Source: Spirosoma endophyticum
Lineage (GTDB): Bacteria; Bacteroidota; Bacteroidia; Cytophagales; Spirosomataceae
Direction: 5' to 3'
Assembly (NCBI RefSeq): GCF_900112365.1
Contig: NZ_FOLQ01000003.1
Coordinates: 496,001-560,000, forward strand
Length of the DNA stretch: 64,000 nucleotides
Numbering within the stretch: position 1 is the stretch's first letter; every line of letters starts with the position of its first letter. A program made the position numbers and the translations under genes. The notes below the pieces were generated by a model. It had not been told where the DNA came from. It searched no databases and saw only the letters and a list, made by a program, of their open reading frames with translations. Of this stretch, positions 27,434 through 36,677 are shown one piece after another.

Positions 27434-28209
27434 GTGCAAATGAATTATATAAAAGGTTTTACAGAATGAATAGATTCACCCACACTTGATAGCTAGTTAT
27501 AGAAATATAACCGTGGGGGCATATAATAAATAATATGCAGCTTTAACTGTATGCTAATACATACAAGGCATTAATGTAGCTTCTAATGGAGCGTCAATTA
27601 ATATATTTCAAATATATAGATACTTTTTGTTTTATCAGTAAATAAAATATTAAATATTTTTAAAAAAAGTAACATAAAAGCTTAACTATCAGATTTACAG
27701 GGATGTATTTCTATATGATCTCCTTACTTTTAAAATAATTCAGCGGTGGACTTACTTATGTACGTTTAATCGTGCTATATAGCATGCATAAAAGGTTACT
27801 ATTTAATAGAATTATATTTATAAAATAGAAAATTTAATAACTTAAAGATTGATGCTGCTGGCGGATGAGCGCGGGAAATCTGTTGCTTTTAATAAAAGAA
27901 AAATGTGAGGTCGAAGGGTATCACGTGAAAGTATTCGCCGAAACAAATAGTAAAGAGGGGGTAAAGGGTACAGGCCTCGTAGCAGACAGCTGGCTAGCGA
28001 CCTAATTTGCATTGACGTGTTCATTAACCAACGGAAGAACCCACGTAAAAGCTTTGAAACTAATCAGTTTGATACTGTCTGTTGACGAACAAAATTAAAT
28101 TGAGATGACAGCCGGGATACTGCCTACTTAACTCTGTATTACCTGTAGCTGATGACGTGTTTAAACAAATCTGAGCGTTAATCTGACCGCAAGCAAACTT
28201 GACTAACTA
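27434..28209. other. AT-rich intergenic region with a decayed receiver remnant
   Basis: About 780 bases between the lipoprotein gene (minus) and the phosphatase gene (minus). 27440-27840 is very AT-rich and probably holds the lipoprotein promoter. 27850-28005 holds the receiver remnant listed separately. Nothing recognisable lies in 28010-28209. Confidence 0.5.
27851..28005 (+). pseudogene. Possible remnant of a response-regulator receiver N-terminus
   Basis: The plus strand at 27865-28005 reads 46 codons with LLLLIKEKCEVEGYHVKVF, a pattern very like the first helix and second strand of a receiver domain. The preceding bases in another frame give LMLLADE, like the usual first strand and acidic pair. 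The frame then stops. I read this as a frameshifted and truncated receiver; it is short, so the call is tentative. Confidence 0.35.
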
Positions 28210-28983
28210 TTATTCGCTTAACAGGGACATGTTTCGGAGCGGTTGAGAACGTAGTAAATTGTATTCGGGAAGAGTAAATAATGATCCGAGAGCTGACAAG
28301 TCATTAGGGCGGTGTAGGTCACTGCCTATAAAATCAACCCAGTTGTTTTTAAGTAACAGCCGGGCCTGCGTCTGAACTTTTTCTCCGTAACGGCCAACCA
28401 GAGAAAGCCAGTTAAGCTGAAATAAGCAGCCAGCATCATGTAACCGGGCAAGCACTTCCTCGTCGTTATGATAATACGTATAGCGTTCGGGGTGCGCTAG
28501 CACAGGCATATACCCACGGGTTTGAATACGGAATAACATCGCATCAAACTGTTGCGGAGGAGCTACCCAGCCTGTTTCGATAAGCAGGTATCGCTCCGTT
28601 CCAAAAGATAGCAAATCGTCAGTATCCAGTAAACGGGGGAAGAACTCGTCAAGCATATACTCAGCCGCTACGTCGACTCGGATCGGCACATCGTTGGTGT
28701 CGGCCAGCGTTTGCAGGCTGGCCTGCCCCGCCCGAAGTGTAGCCGTATCATTGGGGTACCAATCCCGACTGACATGGGGGGTGGTTATAATACGCTTCAT
28801 CCCCCAATTCGATAGCTGCTGTAGACAAGCCAGTGCCTGACTGGAGTCATGAACGCCATCATCAACTCCAGGAAGTAAATGAGAGTGCATGTCTGCCTGC
28901 CAGAAACAAGCTTCACTTATAGATTCGGGACCGTTGCCAGCCGATGAGAAAAACACCTGCTGAAGTCGTTTCCATGCGTTCAT
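28210..28983 (-). CDS. PHP-family tyrosine-protein phosphatase (CpsB/YwqE-like)
   Basis: The 257-residue cytoplasmic enzyme has the PHP metal-site motifs in order: DMHSHLLPGVDDG, TTPHVSRDW, AEYMLDEFF, LAHPERYTYY and GSDLHRPND. This is the CpsB/CapC/YwqE group of Mn-dependent phosphatases, which dephosphorylate BY-kinases and so tune capsule or EPS chain length. The natural partner here is the Wzc kinase of module B (40929-43250). It is transcribed in the same direction as module B but is separated from it by a 319-base gap with a hairpin, so it probably has its own promoter. Confidence 0.92.
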   Translation of the reverse strand: MNAWKRLQQVFFSSAGNGPESISEACFWQADMHSHLLPGVDDGVHDSSQALACLQQLSNWGMKRIITTPHVSRDWYPNDTATLRAGQASLQTLADTNDVPIRVDVAAEYMLDEFFPRLLDTDDLLSFGTERYLLIETGWVAPPQQFDAMLFRIQTRGYMPVLAHPERYTYYHNDEEVLARLHDAGCLFQLNWLSLVGRYGEKVQTQARLLLKNNWVDFIGSDLHRPNDLSALGSLFTLPEYNLLRSQPLRNMSLLSE

Positions 28984-29302
28984 AACTACATAATCTTGTC
29001 AAATCTACAAAACCAGTTGGTTAACAAAAAACGCGGTCTCGGTTTCAGGTATTTTATTATCTACAGGTTATATGTACGATAAAAGAATAAAGGTTACCTT
29101 ATGAAGTAGATGTAATATCGTAAGGTGCGAATGAACAGGTAGTTAAATTTACTTTTATTGGTTGATAATACGTGACAAACTTATAGAGATTGCAAGTAGC
29201 CAGGATGACTGCTCTCTTTGAAATGAAAAATGTGTCTAGGTCTCAAAACTATAGGAACTGGACACATTTACTATCAAATAGCTTACTTTTTCAGTGACAA
29301 AC
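28984..29302. other. Intergenic region between phosphatase and acyltransferase genes
   Basis: About 320 AT-rich bases. Apart from the hairpin at 29228-29269 I see no gene. The part next to 28983 should contain the phosphatase promoter; a minus-strand TAGATTTG (29000-29007) matches the Bacteroidota -7 box but has no well-spaced -33 partner. Confidence 0.4.
29228..29269 (-). terminator. Hairpin at the end of module B
   Basis: Arms 29228-29239 and 29258-29269 pair over 12 positions with one wobble, and on the minus strand the stem runs into a TTTTTCATTT stretch. It lies 34 bases after the stop of the last acyltransferase gene. Confidence 0.55.
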
Positions 29303-30319
29303 TTAACTCATTGGCTTCTGTCTTAGTAAAAAACGATTCTCCAGGGGCAATGTGAAATTCCCCGATAAGAAGTTGAAGAGTCTAGGTAAATATTTATGTA
29401 TTAGGCTCACCATCAATAATGTCAGAACAAATACCAACGGAGCCTGCAAAAACGGTGTTGTAGTTTGAAAAAGGCTCATCGCTGAGATGATTAATAAGGG
29501 GTGATACAGATAAATTAATAATGAATAAGACTCTCCCCAGTTGCTAAGTTTTGACTTGCCGGATCGTGCTGTGAGGGAAATTATGAAAACGCCCATCGAC
29601 ATATAGAACGTACCAATTAAAAACTGGTGAGCTGTTATTGGGTAATCCTTAATGCTTTTGAGGAAATACGCTTCAATAATCTGCAGGCCATAACCGAGTA
29701 CAACAAGCAAAGTGCCTATCTTCCAGTTCACATAACGCACAAATAAATCTTCTCGTTTTCTAATGTACATGCCAAAGCATAAACAAGGAATCGATAATAG
29801 GATACGCTTGTGGTGATTTGGTATGGCTGATAAACCAGGTACTAGATTAGCATAGGAATCCTTAAATAACACAAAGGCCATAAATAGAAAGGCTACCCCT
29901 AAAATGATCTTATCCGACGGGTGCAGCAAAGAGAGAAAGTAAAGAAAAACGAACCCCAGAATCATTGATGGAAGGAACCATAAATGCAAGTGAGTACCAT
30001 CCTGTAGGTAGGAGAACTTAAACAGTTCTCCTGTTCTGGCATACGATATCGGCCAGAAAATAAGGCTTGTAATAACAAATACCTTTAGTAAACGTGAACA
30101 GTTCTTTATCAACGCACGAGTGGGATCCTTAGCAAAATGCGGCTGGTAGAAATAGCCACTGACCAGAAAGAAGAATGGGACCGCCCATCTGCACGCTAAT
30201 CGGATCAACGCAATTGTATCGTTGTTGGCTATGCCTAAATCTACATGTAGGGCAATAACACAAAAACTAGCGATTAGCCTAACTAAATCTATTGTGTAAT
30301 TTCTGCTTTTCGTTTGCAT
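29303..30319 (-). CDS. Acyltransferase family 3 membrane protein
   Basis: The 338-residue polytopic protein begins RNYTIDLVRLIASFCVIALHVD, the acyltransferase-3 start with the conserved His near residue 25. About ten hydrophobic helices follow, including FFFLVSGYFY and LLIYLYHPLLIIS. Members transfer acetyl or other acyl groups to surface sugars. It is the last gene of module B and should acylate the repeat unit or the finished chain. A remnant of a hexapeptide acyltransferase lies directly upstream. Confidence 0.87.
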   Translation of the reverse strand: MQTKSRNYTIDLVRLIASFCVIALHVDLGIANNDTIALIRLACRWAVPFFFLVSGYFYQPHFAKDPTRALIKNCSRLLKVFVITSLIFWPISYARTGELFKFSYLQDGTHLHLWFLPSMILGFVFLYFLSLLHPSDKIILGVAFLFMAFVLFKDSYANLVPGLSAIPNHHKRILLSIPCLCFGMYIRKREDLFVRYVNWKIGTLLVVLGYGLQIIEAYFLKSIKDYPITAHQFLIGTFYMSMGVFIISLTARSGKSKLSNWGESYSLLIYLYHPLLIISAMSLFQTTTPFLQAPLVFVLTLLMVSLIHKYLPRLFNFLSGNFTLPLENRFLLRQKPMS

Positions 30320-30349
30320 AGGTATAGTTGTTTAGCCGGCACCATTTAT

Positions 30350-30560
30350 CTATGGCTGCCAATGAATGCCCAGTCTGATAACCTCGGCCGATGATCCGGC
30401 CAGGATAGCATCACCTGTTTTTACCGATCGTGTTACTGTGCTACCGGCCGCCACGACACAATTATCGGGTTGTAGTAACTCCCTTCAAAACCATTGCCCG
30501 ACAACCGATCCAATGTTAAAGATTCCAACACTACCAAAGCCGTACATACTGATTCATCAT
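30350..30560 (-). pseudogene. Decayed hexapeptide-repeat acyltransferase (NeuD-like), C-terminal remnant
   Basis: Two minus-strand frames together give a hexapeptide end: first YGFGSVGIFNIGSVVGQ, then, after a frame change near 30480, NCVVAAGSTVTRSVKTGD, AILAGSSAEVIR and a stop at 30350-30352. The pattern matches the last coils and tail of left-handed beta-helix sugar acetyltransferases, such as [11 protein letters not shown]...G.PA.VI. No intact N-terminal half is visible up to the stop of the next gene at 30740. The gene was probably inactivated by frameshift and deletion. NeuD/PglD-type is a best guess. Confidence 0.6.
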
Positions 30561-30739
30561 GATGCTATGGTTATGTAAGTCATAAGACAGGTATAACCCC
30601 GCTTTTATCCGTAGGCAGTTGCAGGTTAAAATACGGTACCATGATGCTAAAAGAGTGCCGATCCGAAGAATAGGGTGTATGATGAATAGTCAACTGATAA
30701 TCAAGATATTGGCTAATTACTAGCTTGTTTCGGATCTGA

Positions 30740-31888
30740 TTAACTGATGGCCGTTTGCCTGGAAGGTTTTGAACCCGTTTCATCATTGGTCTGGATTGTC
30801 TCGACCGTTGACCCGAAGCGTTTACGAAGACCAGCCGTGGGTTTTTCAACGTATTGGTAACTGATCAGGCTGAGAACCAATCCCAAGGGTACGGCAGTCA
30901 GTAACCAGGGCACCGTCAACCGCTCGCCACCGACCAGATTCTCGGCTACACTAACGCCAATCCAGTGGAACAGATAGAGTGAGTAACTTAACTTTCCAAT
31001 AGTGACAAGGCTTGATCGGCTGAGTATCTCCTTAAACCTTGCATAGGGTTTCGCATAGAGCACCGCGGGAAGAATACCACTCAGCGCAAGTGCCTGCAAG
31101 GAGTATCGCCAGGTCTCACGGAAGACGCCATCGCGGTAGAGAAAGGTAAAAAACAGCAGACCAACTGCTCCGGTAAATACAGCCGGATGACTCACCCGAC
31201 GTAGATACGTACCGGCCCGGTCGAGGTGCAGGATCATGCTGGTCAGGCAGCCAAACATAATAGCGTCGAGCCGCGTATCGGTAAGGTGATAGATTCGAAA
31301 AATCGTCAACTCTGTCAAGCCTTCAGTGGCTACCAGATACAGCCTCCACAGGAGTACACTCACAATACTGCCTGCCATAACGAAAGCCAACAGTTTAGGC
31401 CGGGGGAAGAGGCCCATGAATAGTAGCGGAAAAAACAGGTAAAAGTGCTCTTCAATGGCTAACGACCAGGTAATATCGAAAATGTGACTGCAATTGAAAA
31501 GCGCGGTGCTGCCTCCATAGAGCATGTAGTAATTACGGTAGTAAAATAGGGTTGAGAGTACGGCACCCGGTTGAAAACCACATCCCATGAATACGGTAAA
31601 GCCAGTAGCCAGCACAACCATAAAAATTAATGCCGGATACAGCCGCAATACGCGCCTGAGGTAAAAGCGACCCAGATCAATGCGCTGCTCTTTTTGATAT
31701 TCGGCAATCAGCAGGCGGGTAATCAAATAGCCACTGATAAAGAAAAATAAGGTCACCCCAAAGCCGCCGGGAATCAGATGTCCCAGGCCATAATGACTGA
31801 TAACAACGACCATAATAGCCACACCCCGGAACCCATCTAAAGCTGGGACATAACTTGTGTCTACAAGCGAATTTTTGGCAGTTTGCAT
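30740..31888 (-). CDS. Acyltransferase family 3 (OafA/YrhL-like)
   Basis: The 382-residue membrane protein has the OafA-type start YVPALDGFRGVAIMVVVISHYG with the catalytic-type His, GVTLFFFISGYLITRLL, FYLRRVLRLYPALIF and TWSLAIEEHFYLFFP, then about ten helices and a charged C-terminal tail. It transfers acyl groups from the cytoplasm to glycans outside. It lies in module B, 18 bases after the GT4 gene, and is a paralogue of the other acyltransferase, so the polymer may carry two acyl modifications. Confidence 0.9.
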   Translation of the reverse strand: MQTAKNSLVDTSYVPALDGFRGVAIMVVVISHYGLGHLIPGGFGVTLFFFISGYLITRLLIAEYQKEQRIDLGRFYLRRVLRLYPALIFMVVLATGFTVFMGCGFQPGAVLSTLFYYRNYYMLYGGSTALFNCSHIFDITWSLAIEEHFYLFFPLLFMGLFPRPKLLAFVMAGSIVSVLLWRLYLVATEGLTELTIFRIYHLTDTRLDAIMFGCLTSMILHLDRAGTYLRRVSHPAVFTGAVGLLFFTFLYRDGVFRETWRYSLQALALSGILPAVLYAKPYARFKEILSRSSLVTIGKLSYSLYLFHWIGVSVAENLVGGERLTVPWLLTAVPLGLVLSLISYQYVEKPTAGLRKRFGSTVETIQTNDETGSKPSRQTAIS

Positions 31889-31906
31889 ACTGGTAAAGAG
31901 ATTAGT

Positions 31907-33037
31907 TTAGGCAGGTTTAGCCAGCATAGATTCATAGATGTCGCTTAATTGAGCGAAAATAGCGTTGGGTAAATAGCGACGGACTAATTGGCCCGAAGCG
32001 GCTCCCATTGTTAGGGCCAGATCGGGTTGAGCCACAAACTGAAGCAAGCGATCATAAAGAGCGTCTTTGTCGCCGGGCGTAACCAGAAATCCATTGATAC
32101 CTTCCTGAACAGCTTCTGCAGTGCCTCCCACCGGTGTTGCAATCACTGGAAGTTGATAATTCATGGCTTCCAGAATGGAAATGGGTAATCCCTCGTGGTA
32201 CGACGGTAATATATATACGTCGCTACTGCTAAGTAGCTCATGTTTTTTTTCACCCGATACCCATCCCTCAAATTGTACCAAAGTCTCCAGCTTATGGTCA
32301 GCTATATAGGTCAGTAGTCGTTCCGTTTCTCCATTCCCCCCAATCCGCAACAGCAACCGTCCTTCAAATACGTCGCGATGTTCGCGCAGCATATCCAGCA
32401 GGTCAAATATGCCCTTACGCTGGCCAATCGCTCCTAAGAAAAGAACCCTCAGCAATCCATCATTCGCCCTGTGTGGGTAGCTCTTTTCTGAATCGAGCCG
32501 ATGAATAACATTCCCAAGTACTTCCAGCCGACGTACCCGAAAGTTCTGACTGAAAAAGTCGCGCCAATAATCAGACAGACCAATAACCAAATCGGCATGT
32601 TCAACAAGATACCGGATCAGGAATTTGCTGACAGGATCGCTTTTATGATAGAATCCTTCAAATCTTGACCCGTGCATGTGGTAGATAACCTGCTTGCCAA
32701 AACCATATTTGGCTGTCAGAAACAAGGCTAATTTTCGGTAAAAACTGCCGTGCGAAGAGGCCTGTATATGAACAATCTGAATTGTCCTATCCTGTTGCAG
32801 AGTTTTGACAAATTGCCCGTACTGTTTCAGAAAAAACGAAATCAACTGCCGCTTATGAGTGGTTGGCTTGTGGGTTGTAATGCATTTATAAATCGAAAAA
32901 TGGCGGGCATAGACATTCATTACCCCACCAATGCCACCCCGAAAATTAATGTGGTCCGGCCCAACAGTTAAAACTTGTTCAGCAATTGCTGACGAAATCA
33001 GTATGTCGTTTGTTACTGATAAGGCAATATTGACCAT
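31907..33037 (-). CDS. GT4 glycosyltransferase
   Basis: This 376-residue GT-B enzyme shows the N-terminal FRGGIGGVMNVYARHF loop, VIYHMHGSRFEGFYHKS in the middle, and the donor-binding half with RVLFLGAIGQRKGIFDLL and LPSYHEGLPISILEAMNY (the EGLP...E signature). It transfers a sugar, probably with retention, in the module B repeat unit. It is spaced by 66 bases from the WcaB-like gene upstream and 18 from the acyltransferase downstream. Confidence 0.9.
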   Translation of the reverse strand: MVNIALSVTNDILISSAIAEQVLTVGPDHINFRGGIGGVMNVYARHFSIYKCITTHKPTTHKRQLISFFLKQYGQFVKTLQQDRTIQIVHIQASSHGSFYRKLALFLTAKYGFGKQVIYHMHGSRFEGFYHKSDPVSKFLIRYLVEHADLVIGLSDYWRDFFSQNFRVRRLEVLGNVIHRLDSEKSYPHRANDGLLRVLFLGAIGQRKGIFDLLDMLREHRDVFEGRLLLRIGGNGETERLLTYIADHKLETLVQFEGWVSGEKKHELLSSSDVYILPSYHEGLPISILEAMNYQLPVIATPVGGTAEAVQEGINGFLVTPGDKDALYDRLLQFVAQPDLALTMGAASGQLVRRYLPNAIFAQLSDIYESMLAKPA

Positions 33038-33103
33038 AACGATGAATTATAAATAAATTAGTGGAGCTAAGTAATATGAGGTTTAGTTCGACTTCTAATT
33101 CAC

Positions 33104-33637
33104 TTAAGCAATCAGCAGCTCTGTTGTATAAGTGTGCGTCGTATTCTTGACTTGTCGAATCACGCGGGCGGGATTGCCAACCGCGATTGAGCCAGGAGGT
33201 ATTGATTTTGTAACTACACTTCCTGCACCAATCACTACGTTATTTCCAATGGTAATTGGGCCTATGATGCAGACATTAGCGCCTATATTTACATTGTCTC
33301 CAATAGATGGAGAGCCGCCTGCTTTTCCATTGTTTCCAATAGTTGTAGATTGCCGTAACAAGCAATTCCTGCCAATTACCGTGTGCTTGTGCACGACTAA
33401 AGCCTGTCCATGGTAAACTTTTAGTCCTTCCCCAATTGTTAAATTATAGGGAAGTTCAATACCCAATACCCATTCTACAACTATTCGGTAAAAGACTAAG
33501 TAAGGAAATAAGATAAAACGAATGATCTTTCGTCCGGATGACCAATTAGCAATTCGAAACAGGACAGCAATTAACTTCCCTTTTGTATTTTGGCTGTTTG
33601 CTGACCAATCTTGAGTGATAAAAGCAATAAAGTTCAT
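33104..33637 (-). CDS. Hexapeptide-repeat O-acetyltransferase (WcaB/serine-acetyltransferase-like)
   Basis: The 177-residue protein has an N-terminal helical part and then left-handed beta-helix coils: [70 protein letters not shown] and [10 protein letters not shown]. Layout and length match colanic-acid acetyltransferase WcaB and the CysE group. It should acetylate a sugar using acetyl-CoA. Its ATG overlaps the preceding glycosyltransferase by ATGA, so both are tightly co-translated. Confidence 0.88.
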   Translation of the reverse strand: MNFIAFITQDWSANSQNTKGKLIAVLFRIANWSSGRKIIRFILFPYLVFYRIVVEWVLGIELPYNLTIGEGLKVYHGQALVVHKHTVIGRNCLLRQSTTIGNNGKAGGSPSIGDNVNIGANVCIIGPITIGNNVVIGAGSVVTKSIPPGSIAVGNPARVIRQVKNTTHTYTTELLIA

Positions 33638-34746
33638 GGCGTCAAACGAAGTTTAGATGATAGTATACTAGGCAGCGACCGAACCCGTCGGGTTACCATT
33701 AGTCGCTGGTATACATTTAAGTAGTTTGATGCCGTCGATTGAATGGAAAATTGATTTTCGACTATTTTATATGTCTCATCCATTAAAATTTCAATCTGGT
33801 TAAGGCGGTAAGCGGCTATTACATGCCGTAACGCATCTACACAGGCATCTACGCTTTCAGGTATGAATAGGAAGCCAGCGGGTAAGTGCTTCATGATTTC
33901 GGCAGGGCCTTCAATATCAGAGGCAATCACCGGTAACCCAGCCGCAAACCCTTCCACCACTGTTAGACCGAAACCTTCAAACCGCGATGGTTGGACCAGA
34001 ATGTGATAAGAAGCTAAATGTTTCACAACTTGGTTTCGCTCCTGTTCACCACAAAAATTGATGAACGCTTCTACTTTGAGCGATTTGGCAAGAGATAACA
34101 GGTAGGATTTTGATGCACCATCTCCGATAAAATCCAGACTTACATTTGTTTCAAGATTCTCATGCACTAATTTCGCCAGAGCCTGAATCAGAATATCTTG
34201 TCCCTTCTTCTCGTGCACCAACCGGCTTACCTGTACTAATCGTATAATCGATTCCGGACTGGTAGAATACGAATTCCTCTTTGCGAAATTGCGCATAGGA
34301 ATGCCATTACTGACGACATCAACTGGTAAGTTAGATCTATTTCGCACGTCGGCGGCAACTGAATTAGAAATAGCAACCAGTGCATCATAGAGGTAGAAGG
34401 TGTCAGTTGGAATTGTTACATCATGAATCGTATAAATGGTTCTTGCTCTGGTGTATTTTATCAGCCTAATCATCTTACGCTCATGACAGTGGATAATATC
34501 TGGCTGAAGTCGGCTAAGTAATAAGTTAAGATGTAAGATAGGAAGGGGATTTCGGCTACCCTCATTACGGTTCAAGCAATAAAACGATACTTTTTTTGAT
34601 AAGTGGTCGACCAATTTCTGATCATAATCACCATTAATGACAACCAGAGAGACATCATGAAATTGGCACATTTCATTTAATAGATCTATGGTCAGAACTT
34701 GCGCTCCGCCCATTCTCATAGTAAATATGCAGTGCACAATTTTCAT
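33634..34746 (-). CDS. GT4 glycosyltransferase
   Basis: The 370-residue GT-B enzyme starts [20 protein letters not shown], a typical GT4 acceptor-site loop, followed by [11 protein letters not shown] and [11 protein letters not shown]. The donor half has [19 protein letters not shown] and [23 protein letters not shown]. It is a repeat-unit transferase of module B with ATGA overlaps on both sides, indicating tight translational coupling. Confidence 0.92.
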   Translation of the reverse strand: MKIVHCIFTMRMGGAQVLTIDLLNEMCQFHDVSLVVINGDYDQKLVDHLSKKVSFYCLNRNEGSRNPLPILHLNLLLSRLQPDIIHCHERKMIRLIKYTRARTIYTIHDVTIPTDTFYLYDALVAISNSVAADVRNRSNLPVDVVSNGIPMRNFAKRNSYSTSPESIIRLVQVSRLVHEKKGQDILIQALAKLVHENLETNVSLDFIGDGASKSYLLSLAKSLKVEAFINFCGEQERNQVVKHLASYHILVQPSRFEGFGLTVVEGFAAGLPVIASDIEGPAEIMKHLPAGFLFIPESVDACVDALRHVIAAYRLNQIEILMDETYKIVENQFSIQSTASNYLNVYQRLMVTRRVRSLPSILSSKLRLTP

Positions 34747-35867
34747 AGTAGGTTAGTTTCAGTTAAGACGGCCTTTCGTTGGGTGGCCTTCATTAAAGAA
34801 TTCAAAATCATGCTATCCGGCCTTACCCAATTTTGATAGTAGGTGTAATTATTCTTCATCATGGTTATGATGTCAGTCTGATTATCCCGCAGATCAATGA
34901 GTCTGTTCAATAGTGAATCAACTGAATCAAACGTGAGGTAATTGGTTGGCTCAGAAAAACCACCCGGCAACTCGTACTTCAGTGGCTCAGAAATAATAGC
35001 CTTTGAATGAGAGACATATTCCGCAACCTTCCATCCGATGGAATCATGCAATCCATTCGTCGCTACACAGATAGATGACTCCCGCATGAGCCTAAAATAA
35101 TTCGACTGGTGCGTAAGCGATTTTGGTACGATCAGATCCGGGTAGGTTGACCGATTGAAGGAAGAATCGGCGAACCCACCCACGAAAAATGAACCAAACT
35201 CTTTCCGGCAAGCCCGAATGCAGGCCGCCCGAAACTCGTTCATCGCATATCGCTCGTCGATCAGGTCCTGTGGAAGTGCCTGACCATGCGGGTCCCGCGA
35301 GCGAGTCAGAAACAGGATGGAATTTGTGTAGAAATAATCATTTTTCAGCAGCGGCAGTGAATAAAGATTTCTAAACAGGTGGTCTTTGTAATATTCCTGA
35401 TTCAACAGTGAAGCAAGCGTACGATTATGGCCAACAGCCAGTTTAACAAAATCTTTAGACAGCGCTTTTGTGTGTAATAGTTCGCTGTATAGTTCGTTAT
35501 GGAGCTTAATGTTTAAACCGAGTTTGTAAATATTCGAGTTTTTAAGCGAGCTATTTAACGTATTGGAAAAAGAACGCTTGAAATAAAAGTCACAGGTATC
35601 CAGCACCTTGTCGAGTAATTTCACATTGTCTTGCGGGGAACAGCTATGATCGAACCGATAACCATCAAGCGTATCGTAAATAACATTCACCTTACCATCT
35701 ATACAGGCTCGTGTGATGGGCAACGTTGGATCGGCAAAAACCGACTCCCTGGTTTGGATCAGTTTAAGCTGGATCAACCCCAAATCATGTAATGCCTTGA
35801 AACCCGTGAAAACCTGGTTCAGATGGGGCGGGGTAATGGCTTTATGATAGTACAGATTTACCTGCAT
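34743..35867 (-). CDS. Putative GT-B-like glycosyltransferase, family not recognised
   Basis: The 374-residue cytoplasmic protein begins QVNLYYHKAITPPHLNQVF. It shows no clear GT4 signature, but its C-terminal third (YFRLMRESSICVATNGLHDS, IGWKVAEYVSHSKAIISE, LTFDSVDSLLNRLIDLRD) resembles the donor-binding side of GT-B or exostosin-like enzymes. It lies between a GT2 and a GT4 gene, overlaps both neighbours, and is therefore probably a glycosyltransferase of the module B repeat unit. No metal site or catalytic residue can be named. Confidence 0.65.
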   Translation of the reverse strand: MQVNLYYHKAITPPHLNQVFTGFKALHDLGLIQLKLIQTRESVFADPTLPITRACIDGKVNVIYDTLDGYRFDHSCSPQDNVKLLDKVLDTCDFYFKRSFSNTLNSSLKNSNIYKLGLNIKLHNELYSELLHTKALSKDFVKLAVGHNRTLASLLNQEYYKDHLFRNLYSLPLLKNDYFYTNSILFLTRSRDPHGQALPQDLIDERYAMNEFRAACIRACRKEFGSFFVGGFADSSFNRSTYPDLIVPKSLTHQSNYFRLMRESSICVATNGLHDSIGWKVAEYVSHSKAIISEPLKYELPGGFSEPTNYLTFDSVDSLLNRLIDLRDNQTDIITMMKNNYTYYQNWVRPDSMILNSLMKATQRKAVLTETNLL

Positions 35868-36642
35868 GGTTGTAGCGTAGAAAGCGTTTAATTTTTACTT
35901 TGAACAATTCTATCTGAATGCGTCGTATGTTCCGAGAATAAATGGATGCGCCGTGTTTCAAAAGCGTTTTCTTAATTTCCTTCAGGAATTTGTCGGCTCC
36001 GGTTGTTGTCTTGCTGAGTTCCCAGTTTCGAAAACCAGATAGAGGAACGCCAACCGCGGAGTAATAAATTGGGGCAAGGTTAAGCAGACGGAGCCACAGG
36101 TCTAAATCCATGCAATAATGGATTTTGGCATCCAGAAACCCTACCTCTATTACATGCTTTCTGGTATAGAACGAGGAGGGTTGTATGATACTAAAGTCTT
36201 CGTTCAGCAAATACTTCTTGTCTGGAATTTTTCGGGTGGCCAGATTATGAACTTTGCCAGTAGCATTAATGCCGTTTTGTAGGGGAATGTAGTAGATCGA
36301 ACCATCTGGCTTTTCCTGATAGAGTTTTACGATCTCGGCAACGCAGTCAGGATATAATACGTCGTCGGAATTAAGCCAGCCAACCAGCTCACCCGTTGCC
36401 AGTTTAAACCCCTTATTTATAGCATCAGACTGTCCTTTATCTTTCTCATGAATAACAATATCAATCTGGCTCTTATAGTAATTCACAACTGACATTGTCT
36501 GATCTGTTGAACCGCCATCAACCACAATATATTCAATGTTCGGGTATGTTTGATTCAATACCGATTGAATAGTAGCCTCGATGAACTGCCCTTGGTTGAA
36601 AGAAGGTGTTATGATCGAAACTTTAGGTAGATTTAAGTTCAT
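35842..36642 (-). CDS. GT2 glycosyltransferase
   Basis: The 266-residue GT-A enzyme has PKVSIITPSFNQGQFIEATI, YIVVDGGSTDQT, HEKDKGQSDAINKGF, the metal site WLNSDDVLYPD and a later YCMDLDLWLRLL. This is the common WcaA-like GT2 subfamily. The ATG at 36642 is used; a TTG at 36657 is a weaker alternative. It overlaps the next gene by 26 bases and belongs to module B. Confidence 0.92.
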   Translation of the reverse strand: MNLNLPKVSIITPSFNQGQFIEATIQSVLNQTYPNIEYIVVDGGSTDQTMSVVNYYKSQIDIVIHEKDKGQSDAINKGFKLATGELVGWLNSDDVLYPDCVAEIVKLYQEKPDGSIYYIPLQNGINATGKVHNLATRKIPDKKYLLNEDFSIIQPSSFYTRKHVIEVGFLDAKIHYCMDLDLWLRLLNLAPIYYSAVGVPLSGFRNWELSKTTTGADKFLKEIKKTLLKHGASIYSRNIRRIQIELFKVKIKRFLRYNHAGKSVLS

Positions 36643-36677
36643 AATATTATATTTCAAATGAAATTACGGCATTAACC

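Noticed and set aside
29000..29007. Isolated minus-strand TAGATTTG -7-like box before the phosphatase
   Set aside because: The -33 element is badly spaced and the leader would be only about 10 bases.
30580..30849. 89-codon minus frame between the acyltransferase and the pseudogene
   Set aside because: It overlaps the acyltransferase end in another frame and its remainder shows no recognisable domain.
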